From contig NHNW01000050.1 in NCBI GenBank assembly GCA_002786025.1, positions 124,001 to 188,000 on the forward strand: 64,000 nucleotides of DNA. The letters are read 5' to 3'. Below the pieces are notes generated by a model, which saw nothing but the letters and a program-made list of their open reading frames with translations, did no database searches and was not told the origin of the DNA. The stretch comes from Zasmidium citrigriseum. Its lineage: Eukaryota; Ascomycota; Dothideomycetes; Mycosphaerellales; Mycosphaerellaceae. The position numbers and the translations under genes were made by a program. This document shows, in pieces, positions 43,467 through 54,613 of the stretch (position 1 is its first letter; every line of letters starts with the position of its first letter).

Positions 43467-45746
43467 TCACATATCTTGCTCGGTGTTATTCGTCGTCGCC
43501 GACTGCGGCTCTTCAGGAGGCGGTCCTGTTGCAAACTTCACAGCCTTGATACGCAGCTCTCTCGCTACTTTCTCGAGCTCTTTCGCCTGGTTCAGAAGCG
43601 GCCCTTGTACTTTGTCCCTTCCACCCAAAGCCAGGGCCGCCCAATGCTTCCCTTCCTCTAGGATCTGGACGACGGCCTCTGCGAGCGGTGGGATGATGTG
43701 CTCGAACTCGGGCGATTGGATCCGCTTCTTCTTATTACCATTGCTGTTCGCGAACGCGGTCTGCTCAAGGAGGATCATGAGCCACTGATCCATTGCAGAA
43801 CGTCGAAGGACGTGGCCGGAGCAGGCAAGCGTGTATCTCCCGCTGGGACGTCGAAAGACGGTGTGGATGGTGCCGGAGGGCATGTAGACTGTCTCGCCGG
43901 GGCGAACCACTCGATAAAGCGACTTTCCACGGGTAATTTGCTCGTATTTGTCAGAAATGACATCTTCTCGATGTTCTGGCTCGGGATGGCTGCGCCAGGC
44001 AAGGCCAACTTCCCCTTGGTAGACTGAGATCCATGTACCCATCCCGTAGTTGTCGATGTGTGGTTCGGTGACGGCACCTGGGTCCGCGAGCATCACTGTG
44101 CCTTGCCAGAGCTCCCAGACGCCTTGGAACATATGGAACTCCTTCCACGTGCGCTTGTGCTTCTTGTTGGAGCACCCCAACTTATCGGGGAACGCATCCT
44201 CGCAATCTTCGGGACAGACCTCATCATCTTCGGCATCCATCACACGCCGCATGACATCTCTCAAGAGATTGCAATTGAGACCCTGTATGAAGTCTGGCCT
44301 GCAATCATCCGATCGTGGGTTGTGAATGTCAGTCAAGTTCCAGGGGTGAATCCTCTCGAAAGGCTCCCGTGTGAAGTGTTTACGCAACTCAGCCACGCCC
44401 TTCGTTTTGCGTCCTGGCTCACGTCGTGAGCTGATCTTCCCGTTGAGGTGCTCATGCGGGTCCAGCAGCCAGGTGCGCAGAAACTGCTTTACCGGTTCTT
44501 CGATGCTGTCGGTGAAGAGGCCCTGCCTCGCTCCATCCGTGACGAAGACAGGGGCTTTGATCCACACATCGCTCTCCATCAATTGCTTTGCTTCCGAGGA
44601 ATTGAGGATATAGCAGTCAGGTTCAGCGCCACTCTCTTCCGCGGGGATAGTGGCGAAACGTTGAATTCGATCAGATTCTGGTTGTGTGAGGTTCGGGCTG
44701 TCGAGGACGGGGAACACTTCGAGGATCTGCGCGCGGCGGAGGCAGTTTCGCTTGGGCTCCGCATTTGCGTATTGCTGAAGAGCGTCGAAGAGGAACTTCT
44801 CATCGGCGTTCTGCGGTGGGCCTCTTGGGCGAGGAGGGTGCTTTAGTTCGATGGGCTCGCATGGATTGTCGTCGCCGCCGCCGTCGGTGTTGTTGTTGTC
44901 ATCATCGTCGGGCTCTGAGCCTGGAACGTGATCTCCCTTCAAGGTAGTCTTTCGACGTTTCCCCGAGGGCTCCCCAGATGGCTTGGTCGGACCATCCTTT
45001 GCTCGAGATCGCTTCTTCCCATCCTTCCTACCGCCCTTCTTGCCTCCACCATCAACGGGCGGCTCTTCTTCACCTTCTCCTGCGTCGATGGGTATCTCAG
45101 CGGCTGGTTGATCATCATTGGAAAGATCTATCATCTCATCTTCTTCAATGCGATCCTCTTCGCTGAGGCCAATGCTCCCCTTCGTTGCCTTGGTCTTTTC
45201 CTTCTTCGACGCAGGCTTAGCAGGTATTTTCGGAGGATTTCTTGCCCGAGTCGACTCGTCGTTGCTTCGAGAATGTGTTGCTGGCGGCTTTGGTCGAGTC
45301 AACGTCTTCTCGCTTCTGGATGGCTCCTTCGGAGGTGGTACACTAGAGCCAGCCGCCGGATCTTCTTCCTCTTCGTCATCTTCCTGCTCTTCTGTCTGTT
45401 GCCTCTGCGTCTTCTCATGCTTCTTAAGTTCCGAGAGAGCATTTGGCGTTTCCGCGTCCTCGTCCTCTTCAGCCTGGTCATCTTCATCTGAGCGAATGCG
45501 CTGTCCGAGCGGCCCCTTTTTCCTCTCATAAAAGTACCCATCCTCTCCTTTCACCAATCCATCTCGCTTTTTGCGTACTGCCTCCACATCATGAATCAGC
45601 CCATTTGAGACTAGCTGGCTCTTCAGCTTCGAATTGGTATCGTCGGTGAGAAAGGTAGCTGGGTCTTCTGCCTCTTGCTTGAGGTTGCGTCTACTCTGAC
45701 GGATAGGATTGGCTTTCGTCTGCGTAGAATCCGTAGGCTTCGCCAT
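43467..45746 (-). CDS. JmjC-domain protein (Fe(II)/2-oxoglutarate-dependent)
   Basis: Intronless, 759 residues from an ATG at the 5' end of the frame. The first 330 residues are charged and disordered with Lys-rich runs (KRSRAKDG, GKRRKTT) that could be nuclear signals. The JmjC fold occupies roughly residues 450-680: EPHIDNYGMGTWISVYQG gives the iron-binding His563-X-Asp565, and MPSGTIHTVF gives the distal His628, so the metal triad is complete. Such enzymes hydroxylate or demethylate proteins, often histones; the nearest characterised relatives may be KDM2-like, but no PHD, CXXC or Tudor domain is visible. Substrate unknown. Confidence 0.78.
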   Translation of the reverse strand: MAKPTDSTQTKANPIRQSRRNLKQEAEDPATFLTDDTNSKLKSQLVSNGLIHDVEAVRKKRDGLVKGEDGYFYERKKGPLGQRIRSDEDDQAEEDEDAETPNALSELKKHEKTQRQQTEEQEDDEEEEDPAAGSSVPPPKEPSRSEKTLTRPKPPATHSRSNDESTRARNPPKIPAKPASKKEKTKATKGSIGLSEEDRIEEDEMIDLSNDDQPAAEIPIDAGEGEEEPPVDGGGKKGGRKDGKKRSRAKDGPTKPSGEPSGKRRKTTLKGDHVPGSEPDDDDNNNTDGGGDDNPCEPIELKHPPRPRGPPQNADEKFLFDALQQYANAEPKRNCLRRAQILEVFPVLDSPNLTQPESDRIQRFATIPAEESGAEPDCYILNSSEAKQLMESDVWIKAPVFVTDGARQGLFTDSIEEPVKQFLRTWLLDPHEHLNGKISSRREPGRKTKGVAELRKHFTREPFERIHPWNLTDIHNPRSDDCRPDFIQGLNCNLLRDVMRRVMDAEDDEVCPEDCEDAFPDKLGCSNKKHKRTWKEFHMFQGVWELWQGTVMLADPGAVTEPHIDNYGMGTWISVYQGEVGLAWRSHPEPEHREDVISDKYEQITRGKSLYRVVRPGETVYMPSGTIHTVFRRPSGRYTLACSGHVLRRSAMDQWLMILLEQTAFANSNGNKKKRIQSPEFEHIIPPLAEAVVQILEEGKHWAALALGGRDKVQGPLLNQAKELEKVARELRIKAVKFATGPPPEEPQSATTNNTEQDM

Positions 45747-46102
45747 CTCGAGTCCGTGGCCGTCAGCGAGGAGTTACTGGGTTAGTCTCCAATGGTATAG
45801 AAAGAAGCGAATGCGTGGAGGAGGTATAGAAAGCGATTTGAAGAACAAAGAGAAAGGTCGAAGAAAAGTCCGCATTCGATGGCGACTCCCAGACTCTTCT
45901 ACTTCCCACTGCCATTGTCATCAATCGACAATAAAACACCTTTCTAGACATGCGTGTGAATGGAAATAATGTGTCGTCTGGTATTGTTGAAAGACAATAA
46001 GAATTCTTGACCGGAAATGGCAAGTCTGCCGAGCTAGTCTCATTTTCGAAGTGAATGTCCAAGACAAAAGCAGAAAGCCGGGGTTAGAACAAAGGAAAGT
46101 CC
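45747..46102. other. short intergenic region, no gene seen
   Basis: About 355 bp between two minus-strand genes; presumably the JmjC-gene promoter and the 3' end of SDR 3. Confidence 0.5.
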
Positions 46103-47191
46103 TCAGACGCTCCTGTCGGGACGTCGCACGTTGGCTATGAGGGCTTGGACTTCGTCTTGCCAGTTCTTGATGAAGTCGTCGGGGGCCCAGTCGTCTCTTT
46201 CCAGGTCGTAGTAGCCGCGCTTGGAGACTGATTTGGGGGCGATGCAGAATGTTCGGCCTGTTTCGATGTCAGCTAGAGCATTTACCACGTCAACAGATGC
46301 TTTCACCGTTTATCGAAGTATCGGCCGCGAAATGGAGAATGGCGCCAGCAGCATCTTCTACATCGGCAAAGTCGACTCCCGCTGATTTGATGAGGGCAGC
46401 GACGTCGTCCGAGAGGATCCGAGTATGTATGAACCTGAATCCAATCAGCGTAAGGACAGCAAGTTCAAGCCAGATCATATACCATGGTGCAATCACATTG
46501 ACTCGCATTCCCGCAGCTGGTCCCGTCACTCGCAGACCCCTCATCAAGCCTCTGACGCCCCACTTGGAAGCGTTGTACTGGGGAGATCCAGCGTGATCGA
46601 TGTAGCCAGACATGCTTGCCGTTAGAATGAGACATCGATCTCTATTCTCGCCCTGCGGTTGTTTCGGGAAGTAGAAATTGGCTAGTGCGGTGGTGTACAT
46701 GACACCTAAGAGGTTCGTCTTGACAACGGTCAGGTCAGGCTCTCTAGGGTCTCCGGTCTCTGTCACGGAGTCTTGACTGAACACCTCGTCTTTCATGTTG
46801 AGTCCAGCGTTGGCTAGGACTATGTCGATGGTCTTTGATGGGGACTTTTCCAAAGCGGTTTTGAATAGGCTGAGTTGATCCGCCCAGACTAAGACATTGC
46901 AGGGGACGAACGCAACATTGTCTTGCCCTAGATCAGACACCAGAGCCTTGCCTCTGTCTTCAGATAAGTCGCCTGTGATGATGCGATCAGATGTAGCACA
47001 ATAGTCTGGTATGATCGTCTCTCACCAATTGTCACAAAGGCGCCGGCCTTGACGAAGGCACGCAATGCAGCCTCGCCGATACCACTTGCGCCTCCAGTGA
47101 TGACAACACTTTTGTCTTTCAGGTTGCTGGGATCGAAAGTTGCATCGGCTGGGATAGCCACGCTTTTGTCGAATTTGGTATTTGGCGTCAT
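46103..47191 (-). CDS. short-chain dehydrogenase/reductase (SDR 3)
   Basis: Exons 47191-47026, 46972-46483, 46434-46307 and 46257-46103 encode 312 residues; the four junctions all keep phase. The cofactor motif TGGASGIG lies in exon 1 at about residues 33-40, NAGL at the end of beta-4, the catalytic Ser in LTASMSGY, and YNASK as Tyr-X3-Lys. The second intron is 48 nt without a stop, so a retained form would add 16 hydrophobic residues after VIAPW. NAD(P)-dependent oxidoreductase of unknown substrate, similar to the 15-hydroxyprostaglandin-dehydrogenase-like group. Confidence 0.83.
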
Positions 47192-47962
47192 GATAGAGCA
47201 GTAGAGTAAGTGTGACTCTGTAGTTAGTGAAGTTCGGACTCGGAACTTATGGAGGGAATGAAGTTCATAAGAATGAGATCCTGGACTCGCAAGTATTGAC
47301 TAGCAACTTTCGACTGATTAACATCGCTTCGAGAAATACCACTTAGACGCATCGAGAAGCTCATGGGTACCAGTAGACGAGTAAAGAACCGAGCTGAACT
47401 GCGGGGTTCCCAGTCTTCGATCGCCGAATGCGAGTCTGGTTGTACGACAGCTGGTTATAGCCAAGAGAATTGCGAAAAAGGACGGAGAAGCTCGCGTGTT
47501 CGTGCGATGAAACCGCATCTGGGAAGTGCGTGGTACATGGCGTCCTGCAATCCTGTGGAAGCCGAGGATGTGTAGGGTCGGGGCTTACAGCTTGAAGATT
47601 CCCCAACTCTCTAGGCTTCTCAGGCCATGGAGATGGAGGTCCATCATTCTGAAGATGGATCATCTGGACGAGATCGTTTTGGTGGTGGTGTGGGACAAAA
47701 TGAAGAGGTGTCGTCAGCGGCGGCACGGCAGGGGCTCTCCCGAGCTCCCAGCCTCCTCCTTTTCTCTCCTTCCTCCCGGTCTCGACTACACCTCGTATTC
47801 CGCATACAGCCCTTCAAAATCGCCAATAGAAAAAGAAAAGACTGGGCACGTGAATTAACGACATTGATTGGGCGTCTTTGACCAGCCTGCTCCTCTACAG
47901 CCCCAGATGGCCTGCTCTCCCTCCGACGACCATACGCCTTCTAAGCCAGCGCTTGCAGTCAA
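47192..47962. other. intergenic region, no gene seen
   Basis: About 770 bp between two minus-strand genes. A 110-codon plus-strand frame has no recognisable features. Confidence 0.5.
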
Positions 47963-49641
47963 TCACCAGAGCTGCAAGAATGTCATGACTCTCCTCCATT
48001 TTGGCATCTGGTAGTAGTCATCCAGCATCTTGATCTCATCCACGCTTAGATACCGCCTTCCGGTCCGCAAATCGGCCTGCCTAGGATCCCTCAACTTGGT
48101 TCGGAAGACCAATTTATACCCGATCCCACAGCCAGTAATGAGGACCAGGCCAATCATGTACTGAAAAAATGAATATGCCGATGGGGTGTCACTGCCGATG
48201 GGATACAGCGCGAGATAGAACGAGCAGCCGGTATACAACGCACAGCAGGTCAGCAGCCATGCTGGAGGTATCGGCCACCATTTGCAGCCCCAGGCATACT
48301 CCTGCTTGAATAGTGGATCATCTTGCGCTTTCAAGGCGGCTCGAAACCGGAAGCTGGTGATGCCGATGACGACCCAGACGCCGAAGTAGCCAGTGGTTGC
48401 GATCTGGGCAAGCCAATTGAACACCTCGATGCCTCCCGCGCTCAGATTGCAGTATGTCAAGGCTATTGCGCTGAGATATGTGATGAGCAAGGCGGCTCTT
48501 GGCCTGCCCCGTCTGTCGACCTTGGCTACCCAGGCTGGTATCAGTCGTTGGTGGGACATGGATCTCAGAATGCGCGAGGCGACAAAGACAGACTCGGCTC
48601 CGATGGCTGCCACCGCAAACATGATGACCACATTTAGCAGCTCTGGTAATCCTGGAATGCCAGCCTCATCAAGAGCGATCACGAACGGGGAAGCTGCGAC
48701 TCCAGAGCCACCGAGCAATATCTCGTCAGTGGCCGGGACTAGTAGGCCAATGAAGATGATGGAGATCAAGTAAAGGACGGTCACTCGGATGGGGATCAAG
48801 ATCACCGCATGAGCAATGGAGAATCGTGGATTCTTGGCTTCGCCCGCGAGAAACCCGGTAAAGGTATTGTCGCCAATCGCCAGGATCGCCAGCAGCACGG
48901 AGTTGCTGTAGCCTTTGAAGCCATTGCGGAAAGCGAGCCCGTCCTGCCAAGTCTCGCCATGATGGACATATCCGTCAGGCCCAGCACCCAATACCATCGC
49001 CAGGCCGGCGACGATAAAAATGAACAGTGCCACGATCTTCATGATTGAAGTGCCGTATTCGAACCAGGCGAACACCTTGCTCGGTAGGACGAAGATGACA
49101 AGCATGACGAGCAGGAAGATCGTGTACCAGACTGCCTCATTGATGCGATTCTCCGCCCAGTAATTGACCAGCACCGAGAAGAAAGTCGCCTCGCTCGCAA
49201 CGATGGCCGTCCATCCGAGCCACATACTAAAGCCACCAGCAAACGCCAGGGCAGGGTCAACGAATCTATCGGCGTAATCGATGTAGTTACCGGAGACTGG
49301 AAATGCTATGGTCATCTCGGAGACGGTGTTCAACACTGCCCAGACACATGTGCAGACCGTGGCGAAGGCTAGGAAGAGTGTTGCCGGACCGCCATCTCGG
49401 AGGTTCTTGCCGGTGGAAATGAACAGACCGGCTCCTATCTGGCCACCGAGGGAGATGATCTGGTATGCGTCAGGATTTCGTCGAAGAGATTGCGGACGCT
49501 GCGTACATGAATATGGCGAGCACTGAAGCTACGCTTGTACTCTCCATCCCCGTCTTCAACAGCACCGACAGTAGTATCCACAACCTCTCCATTCTGGACC
49601 TGCTCTATCACCGGACTCTCGCTTGGCTTCTTGGTGTCCAT
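47963..49641 (-). CDS. amino-acid permease (APC superfamily, YAT type)
   Basis: Exons 49641-49507 and 49459-47963 (47-nt intron) encode 543 residues. A hydrophilic N-terminus of 45 residues runs into ISLGGQIGAGLFISTGKNL, the conserved first helix of fungal amino-acid permeases, then SEMTIAFPVSGNYIDYADR and about twelve hydrophobic segments. The tail (RYLSVDEIKMLDDYYQMPKW) is usual for the family. It should be a plasma-membrane proton symporter for amino acids or related amines; exact substrate cannot be read. It is divergent from an FAD amine oxidase across a 356-bp GATA-rich promoter, which hints that the cargo and the oxidase substrate may be related. Confidence 0.87.
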
Positions 49642-49997
49642 GGTGCCAACAACCAGTACCTATGATTGTCAGAAAGACAGAACGACAGAGAACACGACGC
49701 CAATCCAATATTATCTTCATTCAAGCAATTGATTGAACATGCAAGGCGGAAGACCAATACCTTGATAGGGTGATAGCGCTTCATGCAGCATGATATGGGG
49801 AAAAGATAGGCGGAGATGTCGCGGCCAACTCGAACGAGAGCTTCACTTGGCCGAAAACTTCCAGCGATCATCATCATGGCCTCTCTCAAACTTAAGAGCT
49901 TGCAGAAAAGTTTATTTGCAATACGAGAAGGAGTATAACTTATCGTTGAGCTGAACCAGCCTGTACAGCTTCTGCGACTCACACTCAACGTATCAAG
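49642..49997. promoter_or_regulatory. divergent promoter with five GATA motifs
   Basis: Between the permease and oxidase start codons are TTATCT (49711-49716), TGATAG (49763-49768 and 49771-49776), AGATAG (49804-49809) and TTATCG (49940-49945), all fitting HGATAR in one orientation. In ascomycetes these are sites for AreA/Nit2-type GATA factors that activate nitrogen-scavenging genes. The density is suggestive; short motifs also arise by chance. Confidence 0.5.
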
Positions 49998-51329
49998 ATG
50001 TCTTCGAATCATTCCAAGCAGAGATCTATTCTCATCGTCGGCGGCGGCACATTCGGCACAAGCACCGCATACCACCTCGCCAAAAGAGGATACACGAATG
50101 TCCAAGTTCTCGATCGATGGGCACCACCGTCCAAAGAAGCAGCCGGAAACGATATCAACAAAGTTATTCGCGCGGACTATCCCGAGCCTCTGTACGCAAA
50201 TCTGGCCACCGAAAGCATTAAAGAGTGGCGCGACCCTAATGGTCTTTTTGCGGGACTCCATCATCAGTCTGGGTGGCTGATGGCGGCTGGCGATAGGAGT
50301 TTGCCATTCATTGAAGGCTCCATCAAGACGGCTGGCGAGCGCGGCTTTGAGAAAGCTCAGCCTGTCACTGCGGACGATGTGCACAACAGATGGCCAGCTT
50401 ACGATGGACCGATGAAGGGATGGAAGACATACTGGAACTCGTCGGCTGGTTGGGCGAATGCTCGTGAAGCGTTACGACGCATGGCTGAGGCTGCACAGAA
50501 GGCTAGCGTGAAACATGTCAGTGGTTCTGCTGGACATGTTGTCAAACTGCTGTTTGATGGCACTGCCAGATGTGTTGGTGTTGAGAGCGCGAATGGAACG
50601 AAGCATTTCGCAGACGAGATTATTCTCGCCGCTGGGGCTGCAGCTGGAAGTATTCTGGACATGAAGGGTCAGCTCGTCGCCAAAGGACACACCGTTGGAC
50701 ACATCCAGCTTCGACCTGAGGAAGTTAGCAAATACGCCGGCATGCCAATCGTGGATCATCTGGAAGGAGGTAAGAACATCCAATACTGACCTCCTGCTAT
50801 GTTAGTGTTGACAATGCCAGGAATCCTCTTCCCGCCACAAGAAGACGGCATCATCAAAATCGGCGCCGTCAACTTTGTCACAAACTACGCATCAAACCAT
50901 CTCGATGTGTCCCTCCCTCGCTACCGCTCTGACAACCCTCAAGACAACATCCCAAAGCCCATCGAACAGCATCTCCGAAGCTGGCTCCAAGAACTCGCTC
51001 CAGAACTGGCTGAACGTCCATGGTTCGAAACTCGAATCTGCTGGGATGCAGATATGGCCGATTACAACTTTCTCATTGGTTCTCATCCCGAGCATGAGGG
51101 TCTCAAGCTAGCGGTCGGCGGATCTGCTCATGGCTTCAAGTTTTTGCCCGTAATTGGGAGGTATATCGTCGATATGTTGGAGGGCAATCTCGATGAGGAA
51201 ACCCAGAGGAAGTGGAGGTGGAGGCCTGAGGCGAAGTTAGAGAAGGGAGAGGTGGACCCGCATCCTAATCCGCTCTTGGATTTGAATACGTTGCCGGAGT
51301 GGAAGGAGTCTGCGAAGGCAAGGCTCTGA
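49998..51329 (+). CDS. FAD-dependent amine oxidase (sarcosine oxidase / fructosyl amino acid oxidase family)
   Basis: Exons 49998-50769 and 50821-51329 (51-nt intron) encode 426 residues. The N-terminus SILIVGGGTFGTSTAYHLAK is the FAD-binding Rossmann motif. RICWDADMADYNFLIGSHPE and LAVGGSAHGFKFLPVIG are the family's C-terminal signature; Cys331 in the first aligns with the cysteine that binds FAD covalently in monomeric sarcosine oxidase. These enzymes oxidise secondary amines such as sarcosine, pipecolate or Amadori-type fructosyl amino acids, releasing H2O2; no peroxisomal SKL-type end is present (it ends KARL, a weak PTS1-like tripeptide ARL). Shared promoter with a permease supports a catabolic role. 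Confidence 0.87.
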
Positions 51330-51741
51330 GAGCACATCAGTCTCTGGAAATCACCCAAAGCTAAGTGCCTGTACGAAAGAAGTCTGACGTTCTAATGATA
51401 GCAACGGTTTGAAACAGCAGCCGATGAGGCTCAGACACATACAGCTGGCGTCGTGGACGTAAGTCCACTCATATTGATGCGATGCATGCATGTATGGCTA
51501 ACCGCTGTAGAGACGTTGGCTGCCGTCGTCGTAGCGATTGGGCGGAGATTGAAGCGCCTTCACCTGCATCAGCTGCGGCACAGTTGTATCGTCGTTCGGC
51601 GCTAAAACTTCACAGCCAACGGGGGACGAAAAGTCTTCCGGAACCCGTTCACAACCACTCTTTCTTTTCATTTCTTATGACATATCGCGAGGCATTGCGA
51701 TATTCCTCGGACTTAGTTTGCATTGTCTCTATCAGCTTACG
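51330..51741. other. intergenic region, no gene seen
   Basis: About 410 bp between two plus-strand genes; nothing distinctive. Confidence 0.5.
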
Positions 51742-53652
51742 ATGGCTACTCCAGAAAAGACCAAACTGGATCGGACCGCACTTGAAGATCACGGCATTTT
51801 CTACAACGACAGAGTCGACAAGTTGAAACAGCAATTTCGTGTCGACGATTCTCACGAAAATGTATACCGGCGGGCTCTAGACTACCTAGAAGCTCACTCA
51901 CCCAAGACAAGCGTAGACCGCAACTGGTGGTCCACGCCCTCCCATGTCATTTGGCACAGGAAAACGCTTCTCGACACACGAAGCTTACTGCCAGGATACG
52001 CAGCGAAGTACCTCAAAGACAACGAGATCAATGATATTCCCACTGGAACTTTCTTCGAGGATGACGAACACGCTCTGCTTTCTCGAAGCATGAAAGACTT
52101 CACCGAGGAGCGATATCGACAAGTGCTCCACGAGGCTCGTGCCACAGCTCGAAAGGCTGTCCAGTTACGGAAAGAAAGCGCCTCAGAATACGACTGGCAA
52201 CAGTTCATGGAAAGTGACATCTTCAAACGATATCAGGAAAGACGGTCGTCTCCCCTAGACAAGTATGTCTGCTGCCCCTATGATTCAGTCCTGCCGCTAA
52301 CAGCTTCCAGCCTCGAGAGAGACAACTTGTTCGACTCGTATGAAACGTGAGTACTTCTGGCGACATGTATCTCATTGCTTCCGTCTCTGACCATGAACAG
52401 CTGCAGCAATGTGCAGTGGAGAGCCTCGACGAGAGAAGAGAGAAGGGATTCTTCCCTGGCCACTCTTCCTCAGCCAAAGCCAGACCTTTTCTTTGGTTCC
52501 CTGTCTCAACCTCAGGCTCCCAAAAAGCCCGAGGCTTGGAGAGAAATGCATTGTCGATGAACTTCTCTCTGGAAAGACTATCAAGCATGTTCATCTTTAA
52601 CAACATTCCATGCTGCCCGGCCGCGAACCTTGGAGACACTCCATCTAAGCTGCCGAAGAAACACCTCACGTCGTTCCCATTTGCAGTCGTCGAGCTAAAG
52701 CATGGAGCAGTCGGGGCGAGGCAACGCGACTTCTGCTTTTGCCAAGCAGCCAACGGAGCTTTCAGAGCACTGTCAATACACGAGAAAGTCTGCAGCATCG
52801 GATACCAACATGGACAAAACTACCATGTACCTAGTGTGGTAGCTTTCACTTGCATTGGCCCTTCGATTCGTATCTGGATTGCCTACTCTGTTCGTGTGCC
52901 TCATGGTGCAACCGCTCATGTATGCCTATCATCGTTACATTTCGATAATGGTAGTGTTGTCCAAGAGCTAACGTGTAAGATAGATCTTGGCTTGTGTGAA
53001 AGAGCTAGATTTGACGACAACCTGGGCGATACTTGAACTCCACGCCATCATCAAAAACATGCTTCGCTGGGCGACCCGAGTGCACCGACCGAATCTCTCG
53101 AATCGACTCAGCCAGTGGCGGCTTCACGACTCTACAAAGCCTACGATTGAAAAGCTACAAGGGCAACACGAGATCGAGATGAAAGCACAACGAGAGAAGG
53201 TTGCCGCACTTGAACGAGAAAAAGCTGAGTTGAAAGAACGTCTCGGGGCCAAGCATAGAAAGGCTGCAGATGACTTTTACGGCTTCCTCGGCCGGTGTAG
53301 TCCAGATTCACTCCCTAGCGATACGGACTCAGATGTAGACTCTGTGTTGCAATCTGGAACCAGAACTGGGAAAAAAAAGTTCAAGAATGGGCCGTCAACG
53401 GTGCTAGAGGCTGCCGAAGCCGAAGTATCATCGTCCCCGAAGAGACGCAAGGGCAGCGACAGTGGCACAAGCCTTGCCCAAGGCATGGACACAGACTGCG
53501 AAGTGAAAGAGAACGAAGAATGGCCACCACGAGTGCGGCACATGGACGGCGATAGAGGTTTCATTCTGCCCAGCTGTGAAGATCTGGAGTGGTTCCGGAA
53601 CCGAGAGCATTACGATCGACTCTCGTGCTTGTTAAACATCAACAGATGCTGA
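51742..53652 (+). pseudogene. PD-(D/E)XK-like fungal protein, frameshifted
   Basis: Exons 51742-52262, 52311-52346, 52401-52950 and 53003-53652 fit splice signals, but exon 3 changes frame. Before about 52495 the good frame reads TLPQPKPDLFFG and soon meets a TGA at 52558; after it the frame one base earlier reads FPVS and continues for over 400 nt as NFSLERLSS, FPFAVVELKHG and CFCQAANGAFRAL. One missing base at about 52496 explains the switch. The set PD, E-X-K and Q is the pattern of PD-(D/E)XK nuclease-like folds, and this layout is common in uncharacterised fungal proteins (DUF7924-like). The last exon has a coiled coil (EREKAELKERLGAKHRKA). Either a recent pseudogene or a one-base sequencing error. 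Confidence 0.65.
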
Positions 53653-53705
53653 TTTCCACAGCCTCACAGTGGCCAACCCTCTCCAACTGCCTTCTCGACC
53701 GCAAG

Positions 53706-54158
53706 TCAATGAATCCAATTAAACCCGGCCACAGCCTTACCCGCAAACACCACCGGCCGCTCACTCACAAGCCTCTCCTCCTTAATCGCCCTGGCAAAGA
53801 CATAATATCGGGGTGTGGCGCGATGGAGATGTAACGAGACGCCGTCGGGATACCTATCAACAAGAATCAGCCCCGATGCACAGGAATCAAGGGATATGTG
53901 TGGAGGACATACCGTTCAACAACACACCACCGTTGTCCATATCCGAAATCCGCCTCTTCGACGTGTAGCTGGAATTGGATTGTGCTGGGTTCGTGGGCGT
54001 GCACTTGGGCGACGTAGGATTCTGTTAGGGTCCGAAGCTACGATGAGATATCAGTACCGTTTGTTGGCGTGGGATGGATAGTGAAGTACCCGTTCTTCCT
54101 TTCCAACGGCGGGCGAGAAAACAACAATGAGTGTGATCTCCTCAGAGTTGGGCATCAT
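53706..54158 (-). CDS. ABM-domain (antibiotic biosynthesis monooxygenase-like) protein
   Basis: Three short exons, 54158-54090, 54037-53913 and 53853-53706, with introns of 52 and 59 nt, encode 113 residues. EEITLIVVFSPAVGKEER, AQVHAHEPSTIQFQLHVEE, VVERYPDGVSLHLH and the ending VFAGKAVAGFNWIH follow the dimeric ferredoxin-like ABM fold (beta-alpha-beta repeats, typically about 100 residues). Members include small quinone-forming monooxygenases and many proteins of unknown role. There are two adjacent start ATGs; I used the first. No single exon is longer than about 50 codons, so the gene is easy to miss. Function not assigned. Confidence 0.72.
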
Positions 54159-54613
54159 GAAGTGAGGTCGGTCGGCTAGATGCCTCAGGCTTCAGAAGTC
54201 GAATCCTTCAAACAATGAGTATTTCGACCAGCTTCCCTGCCTAGGACGCATTTACAAGCACTGATGAAGTATGTTAGACACAGAACATCGAAGAGGCATC
54301 GTTGCTCGAGCTTGTTAACGTCTACAACTCTCGGGCTGTGCTGCCCCAATGCCTCGAATCCTTCTGAGGTGCAATATCTCGCTGCCTGGCTGGGATCCCG
54401 TACCTGCATATCACGAAGCAGCACACTCGAGAGCTTGCGTACTCTTATGCGCCAGCCCGTCTTGGCTCAATGCCGCCTTCGCAGGTAGGACAATCATTAC
54501 CAATTACCACCGTTACATCGGATTGGGAAGAAGTGGGAGTAAAGATTGCCACGTCAAATGGAATCGTGCGGTCGATAAACCCCACCTAGCATTCAAGCAC
54601 CTTCCTATATTCT
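54159..54613. other. intergenic region, no gene seen
   Basis: About 455 bp between the ABM gene's start and the 3' end of SPB1, both on the minus strand. Short frames only. Confidence 0.45.
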
